From assembly GCA_013298025.1 (NCBI GenBank), contig JAAFJE010000009.1:1-64000 (forward strand): a stretch of DNA of 64,000 bases. The letters run 5' to 3'. This document shows, piece by piece, positions 25,942-34,050 of the stretch. Source of the stretch: Cytophagales bacterium (GTDB taxonomy: Bacteria > Bacteroidota > Bacteroidia > Cytophagales > Spirosomataceae). The position numbers and the translations under genes are program-made. Numbering within the stretch: position 1 is the stretch's first letter; every line of letters begins with the position of its first letter. The notes beneath the pieces were generated by a model that was not told the origin of the DNA, ran no database searches, and worked only from the letters and a program-made list of their open reading frames with translations.

Positions 25942-26553
25942 ATGATTATCTACGGCAGTAAATCAACCTTAATTACCACTGCAATTGTTCCAGAAAGCTG
26001 TTCAAGCTGTGGCACGCATAACAGCGTAGAAATGGCTGTTTTCCAGAAATACGGACACGTTTTTTGGATACCCTTTATTCCTACAGGAAAAACGGGCGTA
26101 ACCCAATGTTCCCATTGCAAAAAAGTACTTGAAAAAAAAGAGTTTTCGAGTAGCTTGAATCTTTTTTATCAAAACCTAAAATCCACTAGCAAAACACCTC
26201 TTTGGACTTTCACAGGACTTGCGTTGCTGGTAGGGCTAATAGTTTGGGGCAAAATCAGTGGGGAACAACACAACGAGGAAAAGGCAGCAATGGTTGCAAC
26301 GCCACAAAAAGGAGATATTTACGAAATAAAAACCAATGAGGGAGAATATACTTTGTACAAAGTAGCATCACTGAAAGGAGACACCGTTTTCGTGTTGGCC
26401 AGTCAGTTTGCCACGAATAAATACAAAGGACTTAACGAACTGAAAAGCAAGGGCGACGAAGCCTTTGTTCCAATTTCTTCACCTATCACGAAAAGTGAAT
26501 TAAAAAAGATGTTAGAAAAAGGAGAGATAATGGATGTTGATAGAAAGGAATAG
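25942..26553 (+). CDS. zinc-ribbon single-pass membrane protein
   Basis: This 203-residue protein has an N-terminal zinc ribbon with two CxxC pairs (CSSCG at about 15-19 and CSHCK at about 52-56) separated by an aromatic segment, VFWIPFIPTGKTG. One transmembrane helix follows at about 86-106 (LWTFTGLALLVGLIVWG), then a C-terminal domain of about 95 residues (GDIYEIKTNEGEYTLYKVASLKGDTVFVLASQ). The family is not named with confidence. The gene starts 38 nt after rtcB and is probably co-transcribed with it. Confidence 0.7.
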   Translation: MIIYGSKSTLITTAIVPESCSSCGTHNSVEMAVFQKYGHVFWIPFIPTGKTGVTQCSHCKKVLEKKEFSSSLNLFYQNLKSTSKTPLWTFTGLALLVGLIVWGKISGEQHNEEKAAMVATPQKGDIYEIKTNEGEYTLYKVASLKGDTVFVLASQFATNKYKGLNELKSKGDEAFVPISSPITKSELKKMLEKGEIMDVDRKE

Positions 26554-26722
26554 GAAGCTTCTGATGTCTGTTGTTTTTTAGTCGAAGCAATGCTCAAATG
26601 GGTTTAAAATGATACATATATAATTTGTTGTGGGCAAAATTGCTACTTAAACCTGTCTTCTATTAGCAATACGTGTGACGAAACGCATAGAAAGACAAGT
26701 ATTTACTCAAGTAATTTTTCAC

Positions 26723-26755
26723 AAAGGGACTAAGCAATTAAGTTTAGTCCCTTTA
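26723..26755 (+). terminator. terminator upstream of the R-M locus
   Basis: The arms AAAGGGACTAA and TTAGTCCCTTT, about 170 nt after the zinc-ribbon gene, are followed by atgatttta. I see nothing else in 26,554-26,780. Confidence 0.6.
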
Positions 26756-26780
26756 TGATTTTAGGTAAAAAGAAACTTAT

Positions 26781-26817
26781 AGTCCGTGGACTTATTTACA
26801 TCAACTTTGCAATTTTG
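26781..26817 (+). promoter_or_regulatory. controller-protein box and promoter of the R-M operon
   Basis: The dyad AGTCC-gt-GGACT (26781-26792) resembles the C-boxes bound by restriction-modification controller proteins. It lies just upstream of CAATTTTG (26810-26817), a near-match to the -7 box. The ATG of the controller gene is 23 nt further on. Confidence 0.55.
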
Positions 26818-26839
26818 TACTCAAATTATTTTTTATAAA

Positions 26840-27073
26840 ATGGGGGTATCTTATTCAGAAGAAGAGAAATATTATTTACTAAAAATTGGCGAAAGGATTC
26901 GTCAACTAAGAATAGGCGTTGGTTTATCTCAGGAAAAACTATCTTTTGCGTGCGACCTCGACAGAACATATATTGGCTCTGTTGAAAGAGGTGAGCGTAA
27001 TATTTCAGTAATAAATCTTCAAAAAATTGCAAAAGCACTCAATACTGCACCTTCCGAACTTCTTAGCTTTTAA
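26840..27073 (+). CDS. XRE-family regulator, putative R-M controller (C) protein
   Basis: This 77-residue protein consists of one Cro/C1-type helix-turn-helix (IGERIRQLRIGVGLSQEKLSFACDLDRTYIGSVERGERNISVINLQKIAKALN), the size and sequence style of R-M C proteins. I chose the ATG at 26840 because an in-frame GTG at 26786 would lie inside the dyad operator and upstream of the promoter box. It should autoregulate and delay restriction-gene expression. The stop is 2 nt before the start of the endonuclease gene. Confidence 0.82.
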   Translation: MGVSYSEEEKYYLLKIGERIRQLRIGVGLSQEKLSFACDLDRTYIGSVERGERNISVINLQKIAKALNTAPSELLSF

Positions 27074-27075
27074 AT

Positions 27076-28191
27076 ATGAACCAAGCTTTTAAACTACCAC
27101 CTCAATCAGTTACGCTGTTAACAAACCCTGATGAATTGATGCAAAAGTTATCCGAACTTGTCGGCAAAGAATTTTAGATGACAGGCAAGACAAGAACAGA
27201 CGGTGCTAATGTTAGAAAATTAATTGCTGCAACACTTGAAAAGTCTGCATTACCCGAAGCCGCAGCAAAAGAAAGTTACTAAGTTGTTCCTCCCAAAGGA
27301 AAAGGAGTGCCTAAAATAACAAGAGAATTTATAGATACTTATATTGTCACATCTGGGGATTCTTATAATCTACAAGTTTGGAATAGATTACCTGCAAGCA
27401 ACAGTCTTTTAATTAAATATGATTCGGGCGAAAGCTTGAAATGCACTGATGTTAGATTTGTGTTTGTGAAAATAGATTTAGCCAAAAGTATAATCGCATC
27501 GGTTATTATTCTGACGGCAGAATACATTGAAAAACATTTTGGCAAGTTTGGCAAACCAACCATAAAACACCAACTACTGATTTCTTCAAAGGCAAGAAAA
27601 AGTATTTTTGAGAGTCCCGACAAAGTCCTTTCATTTCCTGATAGTAAAAAACTATCTTACAACATAACTCATGAGTATGCTCCTCCAACGTCGGGAATGG
27701 TTGAAGAACCAGCCATCAAGTTGTATTCAATAGCACTTTTAAAAGAAATAGTTGCTAAAAAATTAATTGGAAAGAAAATTGATGCAGCGGCAACTAAAAA
27801 CAGAGGACAAGCACTTGAAAGAATGGTATTGGAATTATTGGGGTATGTTATTAAAGAAAACGAATTATTGTATGGTGCTTTTCCTGATATAAGAAACCAG
27901 TTATTAGAGGTGAAAATTCAAGATTCGCCAACCGTTGACTTAGGTAGATTTTCTCCTGAAAAAGAAGAGTTTGTAATCGAAGAAAAGAGCCTCACAACTT
28001 TTGATGTTCGTTATTTAATTGCTCTGACAAATCCTAAAACTGAAGTAATTGAAGGTATAATCTTAGCGCCAGGCGAAAGACTTGGCGATATTTTTTCTTA
28101 TGTAAGTTCAGAGAGTTATAAATGCCAAAGAAACATTCCAATGAGCTTTTTTGAAAGGCATGATGGTAAAGTGGTATTTAATCCAGCTTAA
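27076..28191 (+). pseudogene. type II restriction endonuclease gene with two in-frame stop codons
   Basis: From the ATG at 27076 a single frame of 371 codons runs to 28191 but is broken by TAG at 27175-27177 and TAA at 27280-27282. Both lie in the first 70 codons, with coherent protein-like sequence on each side (LPPQSVTLLTNPDELMQKL; TDGANVRKLIAATLEKSA; KGKGVPKITREFIDTYIV). The PD-(D/E)xK core is intact (FPDIRNQLLEVK; P270, D271, E278, K280 in the rejoined numbering). The remaining 294-codon open part could only start at a GTG at 27307. It lies between a C protein and a convergent N6-adenine methylase, overlapping the latter's 3' end by 14 nt. The recognition site is unknown. A sequencing error is possible, but two stops make it unlikely. 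Confidence 0.75.
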
Positions 28192-29893
28192 AAATTGGCG
28201 AAACACCAAAAGCCTCTGCAACTTTAATTTCTAATTGCTCTTCGAGCAAAGAAATTTTATTGGCATTATTTTCAGCATTAAGCTCTTTGACGATTTTTAT
28301 TATTGATTTGGAAATGAGGGAGTTGTACTCAGGTAAAGGGTATTTTTCTACATACTGTGTAAAATATCTTCTTCTGCCGGAATAAAGTTTATTATTGAAA
28401 ACAAGGTCGTGATACTTTGTCATTAATTTTGAATTGGCAATACCTTGTATCAATAAGAGCTTGTCAACACTTTCTTTCTTTTCGGCTACTATCCAATAGC
28501 AGTTTCCATTGACAAGTTTTCCGCCTTCATCAAAGAAAAACCTTGGCGACAAACTTATATCGGGAAACACCAACTTTGGTAAACTCCAATAGTCAGGATT
28601 ATGAGGAACCCATATTTCAAACCATTTTCTACCCGCATCAATTAAATATTTTCTCTCCTTTAGTCGTGTTTCAAATTTCTCAAAGTATTTTTTAGCTCTT
28701 GGAAATTGTTCTATATCAATAGTAGTTTTGTTTCCGTCTTTGCTATAATGAGGGTATAAAATTTGAAGAGTAGCTTTTGCGGTTGTTCCCCATCTGCCAA
28801 TATTTTCCTGTGAAATCAAATCTTTAAGTAAATCTGACTCTGGCTTTTCATTTCCCAACTTATCCCACTCGTCACTGATAAATACTTTGTCGGCCGTAGT
28901 TTTTATACCAACTCTCACTTTGAATAAATCACCAACGAAACAAGAGGCATTATTATCAATCGTATTTACCCAAAGAGATTCGGAATCTGAGAGTAACTCC
29001 CATGAATGCCCTTTTGTAGTTTGACACATGAGCACACCATTCGTTTTTTTATATTTTTTTGCATCGACAGAGAAGTAACCCGAATCGGGCGTGTTCAATA
29101 CATCATAAATATCAGCGGCAGGTTTTAGTGCTCCTTTGTATCCATTCAGTTCTTCATAAATCTTTATAAATTTAGCTGCATTGGAAGTTTCCTCAACATT
29201 TTCTTTTTTCTTACCAATAAATATTGCAGGAAGAACGGCAGCATCAAATAGTTTGGTGTCGCCTAAATCAACAATTTCTAGTATTTCGTAATGCTCATTT
29301 AAAAACTTTCTTACACTTTCGCCACTTTTGGTTGACAAATATCTGTTAGATGTTATTACGCCAATAATTCCGCCCTTTTTTAGACTTGCAGTCATTGCAA
29401 TTAAAAAAGGGTAATACAAATCGACACGACCTTTTAAATTGAATTTTCGAGCAAGTAATTGTGCTTGCGCTGTTCCAAGAATTTGAGTTCTGACATACGG
29501 AGGATTGGCAATTACAATATCAGCAGATTCATTTATTCCATTCCTTGTTGTTCCAAAAAAATTAAGTGCCAATTGACTTTGATTTACCTCTACTACTTCC
29601 AAAAAATCTCCATTGATCAAATTGGTTTTTTGTTTGTCAAATTGGTATGACCTTTCGTTGGCAAGGCTCAAATATGCTTCATTTAAATCATAACCATTTA
29701 GTGTAAAATCAATATTACGAGCAGACAAGTGTTCTCCCATAGACAACAACAGTTCGCCATCACCGCAAGCAGGGTCAAGAACAGTTACCGCTTTTTTATT
29801 TACATAACACAAGATTCGACTACTTAAATAGTCTGCCAAGCCTTTTGGTGTAAAAGTAGCACCTGTGTTTTTTATCAATTCTTTCGTTTCCAC
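28178..29893 (-). CDS. type II N6-adenine DNA methyltransferase
   Basis: This protein of about 571 residues has the N6-adenine methylase order: a KNTGATFTPKGLADYL entry, SAM motif I VLDPACGDGELL (about 38-49) and catalytic motif IV ADIVIANPPYVRTQ (NPPY about 130-133). A long C-terminal target-recognition part ends with GRRRYFTQYVEKYPLP. It methylates DNA to protect the host from the cognate endonuclease. The start is uncertain: a GTG at 29893 gives a normal N-terminus, while a GTG at 29965 adds 24 hydrophobic, atypical residues. The gene is intact although its endonuclease partner is not. Confidence 0.88.
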   Translation of the reverse strand: METKELIKNTGATFTPKGLADYLSSRILCYVNKKAVTVLDPACGDGELLLSMGEHLSARNIDFTLNGYDLNEAYLSLANERSYQFDKQKTNLINGDFLEVVEVNQSQLALNFFGTTRNGINESADIVIANPPYVRTQILGTAQAQLLARKFNLKGRVDLYYPFLIAMTASLKKGGIIGVITSNRYLSTKSGESVRKFLNEHYEILEIVDLGDTKLFDAAVLPAIFIGKKKENVEETSNAAKFIKIYEELNGYKGALKPAADIYDVLNTPDSGYFSVDAKKYKKTNGVLMCQTTKGHSWELLSDSESLWVNTIDNNASCFVGDLFKVRVGIKTTADKVFISDEWDKLGNEKPESDLLKDLISQENIGRWGTTAKATLQILYPHYSKDGNKTTIDIEQFPRAKKYFEKFETRLKERKYLIDAGRKWFEIWVPHNPDYWSLPKLVFPDISLSPRFFFDEGGKLVNGNCYWIVAEKKESVDKLLLIQGIANSKLMTKYHDLVFNNKLYSGRRRYFTQYVEKYPLPEYNSLISKSIIKIVKELNAENNANKISLLEEQLEIKVAEAFGVSPIFKLD

Positions 29894-29990
29894 TTTGTAT
29901 TTTTCTATTAGACAAAGATACTTAAAATCATCAAGTATAAAAAGAAAAATGGTAGTCGCTGACACTGTATTTGCGAAAAAGTAGGCTAAT

Positions 29991-30122
29991 GTGCATAATT
30001 TGGGCTTTTATGAGAAAATAAATATAATCGTTAACAAATCTGACAAATCAAGATCAAAAGTCGTAAGATATAGAAGGCTTCTTAGTGATGATGCAAAACT
30101 ATATGATTTACCTGTTGGATAA
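29991..30122 (+). other. possible 43-codon ORF or gene fragment
   Basis: A GTG-initiated frame encodes a basic peptide (for example SKVVRYRRLLSDDAKLYDLP) between the methylase and the left island repeat. The composition looks protein-like and it ends near the repeat border, so it may be the tail of a lost gene. No family is recognised. Confidence 0.25.
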
Positions 30123-30140
30123 ATATAGAATCTTGTAAAA

Positions 30141-30231
30141 AATAAATAAAAAAAGTATCTTAAACTTGGGGTGATTCTTTTGTTTTTTCTCGTATTTTTG
30201 GCTAACGAACAATTTTTTTACAGATATGCAG
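30141..30231 (+). repeat. left 91-bp direct repeat of the island (copy of rarA promoter and start codon)
   Basis: Identical to 38097-38187 at 89 of 91 positions with no gap. It includes a TATTTTTG -7 box (30193-30200) and an ATGCAG (30226-30231) corresponding to the first two codons of rarA, after which the sequences diverge. The orphan promoter points rightward, antisense to the GIY-YIG gene. Confidence 0.9.
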
Positions 30232-30247
30232 TTTTTAGAATTAGGTG

Positions 30248-31444
30248 TCATCGTTGATAAATACGTTTCTGGTGTACATCATAACGATAAGTCATGATTG
30301 AACCCTTTATGATGAGATTAATCGCTTCTTCTATTATTTCAATTGGTGCTACAAACCACTCTCTTGGGTTATACATTCCTCCTTTTTCATCAAAAATGGC
30401 GATTTCTAAGCAAGCTTTGCCAAAAAATCGGTGTAAAATTTGTTCCAATTTTTGAGTATTCATATTGGCACATTGAAACGTTCTCACAATTTGTACCTCA
30501 TCCATCAAAAATGTGGCATCATTTTTAGCATTTTTAATTCTGTTTTCTACGGTATCACTGGTAAACCCTATTTTATACAAATCTGTATATTGAGTGATCT
30601 CTGGCTTTTGGCTCAATGATTTTAAAATATAGATATAGCCTGAAAAAACATCTTTTTCACTGAACGTTTGGGCTGTTTCTTCTGAATTTTCAGTCACAGC
30701 TTTACCATTTTCATACAAAAGTTTTTCAACCGAACGCTTGAGCATATTAGATTCTGTACCATTTTCAAAAATACAGCGTGTTCTCCCGTCTTCTCTTACC
30801 CTTGTACCATCAGCTCTATAATGCTCTTTGGTTGTTATATTGATTTGCTCTAAATAAAACAGCACTCCATTGTGTACGTAAAAGTTTTTTTCCTGTAAAT
30901 TTCTTTGTCTAAAATCAACTAGTTTTCGTTTTCCTGCTTTGAGGTCTTGTTGTATTTGTTTGAACAGATACTCGAATTGCTCAAAGTCAAGACATGGCTT
31001 TCTTCGGGCAACAAAATCAGATTCTGCACGATTTTTTTCAGGTAGTGATACATGTTTTAAGTCAAATATTCCAAGCGTATCTGCCTCTATAAGACCAAAG
31101 TTATCAAGCGATAAAATATCGTCTAAAGAATTTATTTCAGGAAGTTCTTCTTGGATTTCTAATATTCTGAATCTGTCATATTTTCTTAATTGGTTGATTT
31201 TTTCGGTATTTTCTCGGATAGATTTTAACCTTGAAGCTAAAAGACGTTCTTGCATTTCGCCTGTATTTTTGGGCTCTCGTAGGTGTTTTTCATAAAAATC
31301 TAGGATACTCTGAAAGGATGCCACTAATCGCTCATCCGCTGTGATGGGCGTGCTCGTGATTGCTTTGATAGGCTCTTCTATCAATTTAAAATCTTCATCG
31401 GCTAGTATGTCATCAAGTGATAGGTATTTTTTACGATGCTCCAT
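30248..31444 (-). CDS. GIY-YIG/T5orf172-type nuclease-domain protein
   Basis: This 398-residue protein ends in a GIY-YIG superfamily domain at about 268-370: GYIYILKS, YKIGFTSDTVENRI (Arg302) and GGMYNPREWFVAP, the arrangement of T5orf172/MUG113 domains. The N-terminal half is helical and contains two copies of a SLDDIL motif (about 9-24 and 106-121). The protein probably nicks or cuts DNA. Its ATG overlaps the end of the helicase gene by 14 nt, implying translational coupling and a shared task. It is the last gene of the operon; I see no clear terminator before the left repeat. Confidence 0.82.
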   Translation of the reverse strand: MEHRKKYLSLDDILADEDFKLIEEPIKAITSTPITADERLVASFQSILDFYEKHLREPKNTGEMQERLLASRLKSIRENTEKINQLRKYDRFRILEIQEELPEINSLDDILSLDNFGLIEADTLGIFDLKHVSLPEKNRAESDFVARRKPCLDFEQFEYLFKQIQQDLKAGKRKLVDFRQRNLQEKNFYVHNGVLFYLEQINITTKEHYRADGTRVREDGRTRCIFENGTESNMLKRSVEKLLYENGKAVTENSEETAQTFSEKDVFSGYIYILKSLSQKPEITQYTDLYKIGFTSDTVENRIKNAKNDATFLMDEVQIVRTFQCANMNTQKLEQILHRFFGKACLEIAIFDEKGGMYNPREWFVAPIEIIEEAINLIIKGSIMTYRYDVHQKRIYQR

Positions 31445-33581
31445 TGGTGGCTTTCTTTTTTCTGGCGTATTCGTTGAGCTTAATGATGGCTTCTGCTAAT
31501 CTGCGTTCCAGTGGGTCGATGGCACTTAGCTCTGGTTTGCGTCTGCGTACCTGAATAAATTCTTTGATTTTGGGAAATAGAATAAGTATTTCTTCCTCAG
31601 TCATTTCTATACGAGTTGACTCAATCACCTCTTGAATTACTTTTAACACTTGTGAAGTAACTGATTTAGAAAGTACCTCAAATGCTTTTTGGAAAGGATT
31701 TACTTGGTCTATTAAATCGATATGTAAATCGTCGATATTGACAAACCTTCCAGCCATACGGATAAATCGCTTGTCTGTACCTTCTGAGAGAGGTGTATTA
31801 TCAGACTCGTAACTCGTGGGTGCTTCCATTAAGCTACTCAACTCTTTGGCTTCCGATTCACTCAAATCTGGATATACTTGACGAATCACTTTGGGTACTA
31901 ATGCGGTATCAATAACAGCTTGAGGAATGGCGTTTTGTATCGCTTCTTGTACGTCTGGGTCTGCTTTGATGGCTTTGTGAATGGCGTTCACGTCTATCAT
32001 CAGATTGTTTTTGATGACTGAATCTAATACTACGTATTGTCGCACTTCTTCCAATTCTTCTTTACTCAGTTCTGGATATTTAGCTTGTATAATTTTAGGA
32101 ATCAGAACGGTATTAATCACCTCGGCATCAACATTACCAGGCATAGCTTTGAGCATTACAGGGTCTTGTAAAATCGTTGCTTTGAGGTCATTGAGGTCTG
32201 ATTCTACAATGGCTTTTACTCTGACAGTACTGGGTGCTTTAAAGCCTTTGATATGCAATTCGCCTTTTTGGGGCTTTTCGTCATCTGTTTTAGTTTTAAA
32301 CTTAAAGCTTGGTGCCAGCACTTGCTCCATCAACAGTGATGCGGTGATGGCCTTTAACATATTGTTTACTGAAAGTTTTACTTCATCGTCTTGTGCATCT
32401 GGTTGAGCTATCAGGTTGGTAAATTGTGCGTGCGTTTTGTTACTACTGTCACGGGTACAACGCCCAATGATTTGGATAATCTCTGTGAGCGACCCCCTAT
32501 ACCCTACTGTAAGGGCGTGTTCGCAGTAGGGCCAATCGAAGCCTTCTTTTGCCATACCCAAGGCAATGATTAAATCCATATCGTCGGGCGAATGGATGCC
32601 TTCTCGCAAATAAGTCTGGATTTTATCTCTGTCTTTGGGGTTATCATTGACCAAATCGGCTACTTTGATGGTTTTTCCGTCAGCGTGTCGCTTTACCGAA
32701 ATAACACGTGTAGCTTCATCCACTTCAATCACATCACCAATCATATCAATAATCGTATCTACTTCTTGGTGCTTTTGCTTGGTTGACTCACCAGAATTGA
32801 CGTTGGGAATGTGTAAAATGGTTTTCTTATCCGTATCTAGTATTGCTCCGATGGCTGAGGTGTATTTACCCTGATAGAAATGGTAGCCGATGCCCAATGA
32901 CTTTAGATAAGTATAACCATTGAGCTGTTCGTAATAATTATAGGTAACATTGGTAAAACGTGCTTCCTCGGTAGGACTCAAGACTGGCACGCTGTCGCCT
33001 CTGAAATAAGAGCCTGTCATAGCTACGATATGAGCCGAGGAGTTATTCATAATACCTCGAAGTACCTCTCCTAGGCGGTTGTCGCCATCGGCAGATACGT
33101 GGTGAAACTCGTCGATGGCGACTAGCGTATCGTTAAAGTCTTCGTTGTGGAGTTCCTCACAGGCAAAACGAAAGGTAGCATGCGTACAAATCAAGATACT
33201 TTCATCGCTTTTCAAGAACGCTTTAAAGGTATCTACTTTGCTACGACTACCGTCTGAGCCTGCTGTACAAAGGTTATATTTAGGATTAGGTGTCCAGTCA
33301 CGATGAAATCCATATTTGCGTAAATCTGTCTTTCCAAATGAACCACCAATAGATTTTTCGGGAACAGCCACAACGACTTTTTTGATACCTTGGTTCACCA
33401 ATTTATCTAAGGCAATAAACATCAATGCCCTCGACTTACCCGAAGCAGGAGGCGCTTTTAGTAGTAAGTATTGTGCGTGGCGTGCTTGATACGCTTTGGC
33501 TTGCATTTCACGCATTCCCAAAGGGTTGATGCGTGAACTTTCACCTGTTTGTCTGTAGGTGACGTGTACTAAATCGGGCAT
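31431..33581 (-). CDS. superfamily 2 DExH-box helicase/translocase
   Basis: This 716-residue protein has the SF2 motifs: Walker A APPASGKSRA (43-52), DEFHH (157-161), MTGSYFRGD (motif III-like, near 188), MAKEGFDWPYCEHA (motif V region) and IIGRCTRDS (motif VI, 371-379). The C-terminal third contains a tandem repeat of about 56 residues (462-517 and 530-585, each with IPKIIQxxYPELS-like text), a feature I do not know from standard restriction helicases. It is coupled to the GIY-YIG gene by a 14-nt overlap. It probably translocates on DNA and supplies the motor for a restriction-like complex. Confidence 0.85.
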   Translation of the reverse strand: MPDLVHVTYRQTGESSRINPLGMREMQAKAYQARHAQYLLLKAPPASGKSRALMFIALDKLVNQGIKKVVVAVPEKSIGGSFGKTDLRKYGFHRDWTPNPKYNLCTAGSDGSRSKVDTFKAFLKSDESILICTHATFRFACEELHNEDFNDTLVAIDEFHHVSADGDNRLGEVLRGIMNNSSAHIVAMTGSYFRGDSVPVLSPTEEARFTNVTYNYYEQLNGYTYLKSLGIGYHFYQGKYTSAIGAILDTDKKTILHIPNVNSGESTKQKHQEVDTIIDMIGDVIEVDEATRVISVKRHADGKTIKVADLVNDNPKDRDKIQTYLREGIHSPDDMDLIIALGMAKEGFDWPYCEHALTVGYRGSLTEIIQIIGRCTRDSSNKTHAQFTNLIAQPDAQDDEVKLSVNNMLKAITASLLMEQVLAPSFKFKTKTDDEKPQKGELHIKGFKAPSTVRVKAIVESDLNDLKATILQDPVMLKAMPGNVDAEVINTVLIPKIIQAKYPELSKEELEEVRQYVVLDSVIKNNLMIDVNAIHKAIKADPDVQEAIQNAIPQAVIDTALVPKVIRQVYPDLSESEAKELSSLMEAPTSYESDNTPLSEGTDKRFIRMAGRFVNIDDLHIDLIDQVNPFQKAFEVLSKSVTSQVLKVIQEVIESTRIEMTEEEILILFPKIKEFIQVRRRKPELSAIDPLERRLAEAIIKLNEYARKKKATNGAS

Positions 33582-33617
33582 GGTGTATTGGTTAATATTA
33601 TTATCAAAGAGTTAATA

Positions 33618-34049
33618 TCAAGACATTAAGGCATTGAAAATTTTCAGCTTCAATTCTTCCGAATAATCTGATTCATAAATAATAGATTGTATGATTTCTG
33701 ATAGTAAATCTTTACTAATTCTATTATCAGCCACATGGACAGCATTATCTTCCATCCGTTCTATAAAATCTTTTGCGATAGGTGAGCAACCATTTATCTC
33801 TAAGAAATATGCCGATAAGGCTATCTAGGCTCTTTTATTACCATCGCTGAAACAATGGTTTTTATTAATAGCATAAAACAAATGCGTTACCTTGTCTTCA
33901 AGTGTTGGGTAATACCAGTCGTTTTGGATGTGTTCAAGTGTACTTTCCAATAACCCCTGATTCAAAATTCCCATGGTTCCACCCGATTCTTGAATGATTC
34001 TATCATGTACAAAAATGGCATGATGTGTATCAAAATATATAAATTCCAT
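33618..34049 (-). pseudogene. Doc/Fic-family toxin gene with an in-frame stop
   Basis: The frame starts at 34049 and encodes a death-on-curing protein (MEFIYFDTHHAIFVHDRIIQ) with the Fic motif HCFSDGNKR at residues 65-73. A TAG at codon 75 (33825-33827) interrupts it directly after GNKRA. The frame then continues in register as IALSAYFLEING and on to a TGA or final stop at 33618, giving 143 codons, normal for Doc. Doc phosphorylates EF-Tu; truncation right after the catalytic loop would remove the C-terminal helices. It begins 1 nt after the preceding gene's stop codon, as in toxin-antitoxin pairs. Read-through or sequencing error cannot be excluded. Confidence 0.8.
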
Positions 34050-34050
34050 T

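Noticed and set aside
26786-26839. Longer start (GTG) for the controller protein
   Set aside because: It lies inside the dyad operator and upstream of the promoter box; the ATG at 26840 gives a standard C-protein length.
30226-30297. 23-codon ORF beginning at the duplicated rarA start codon
   Set aside because: Not similar to rarA after the second codon and overlaps the GIY-YIG gene; kept only as a remark on the orphan promoter.
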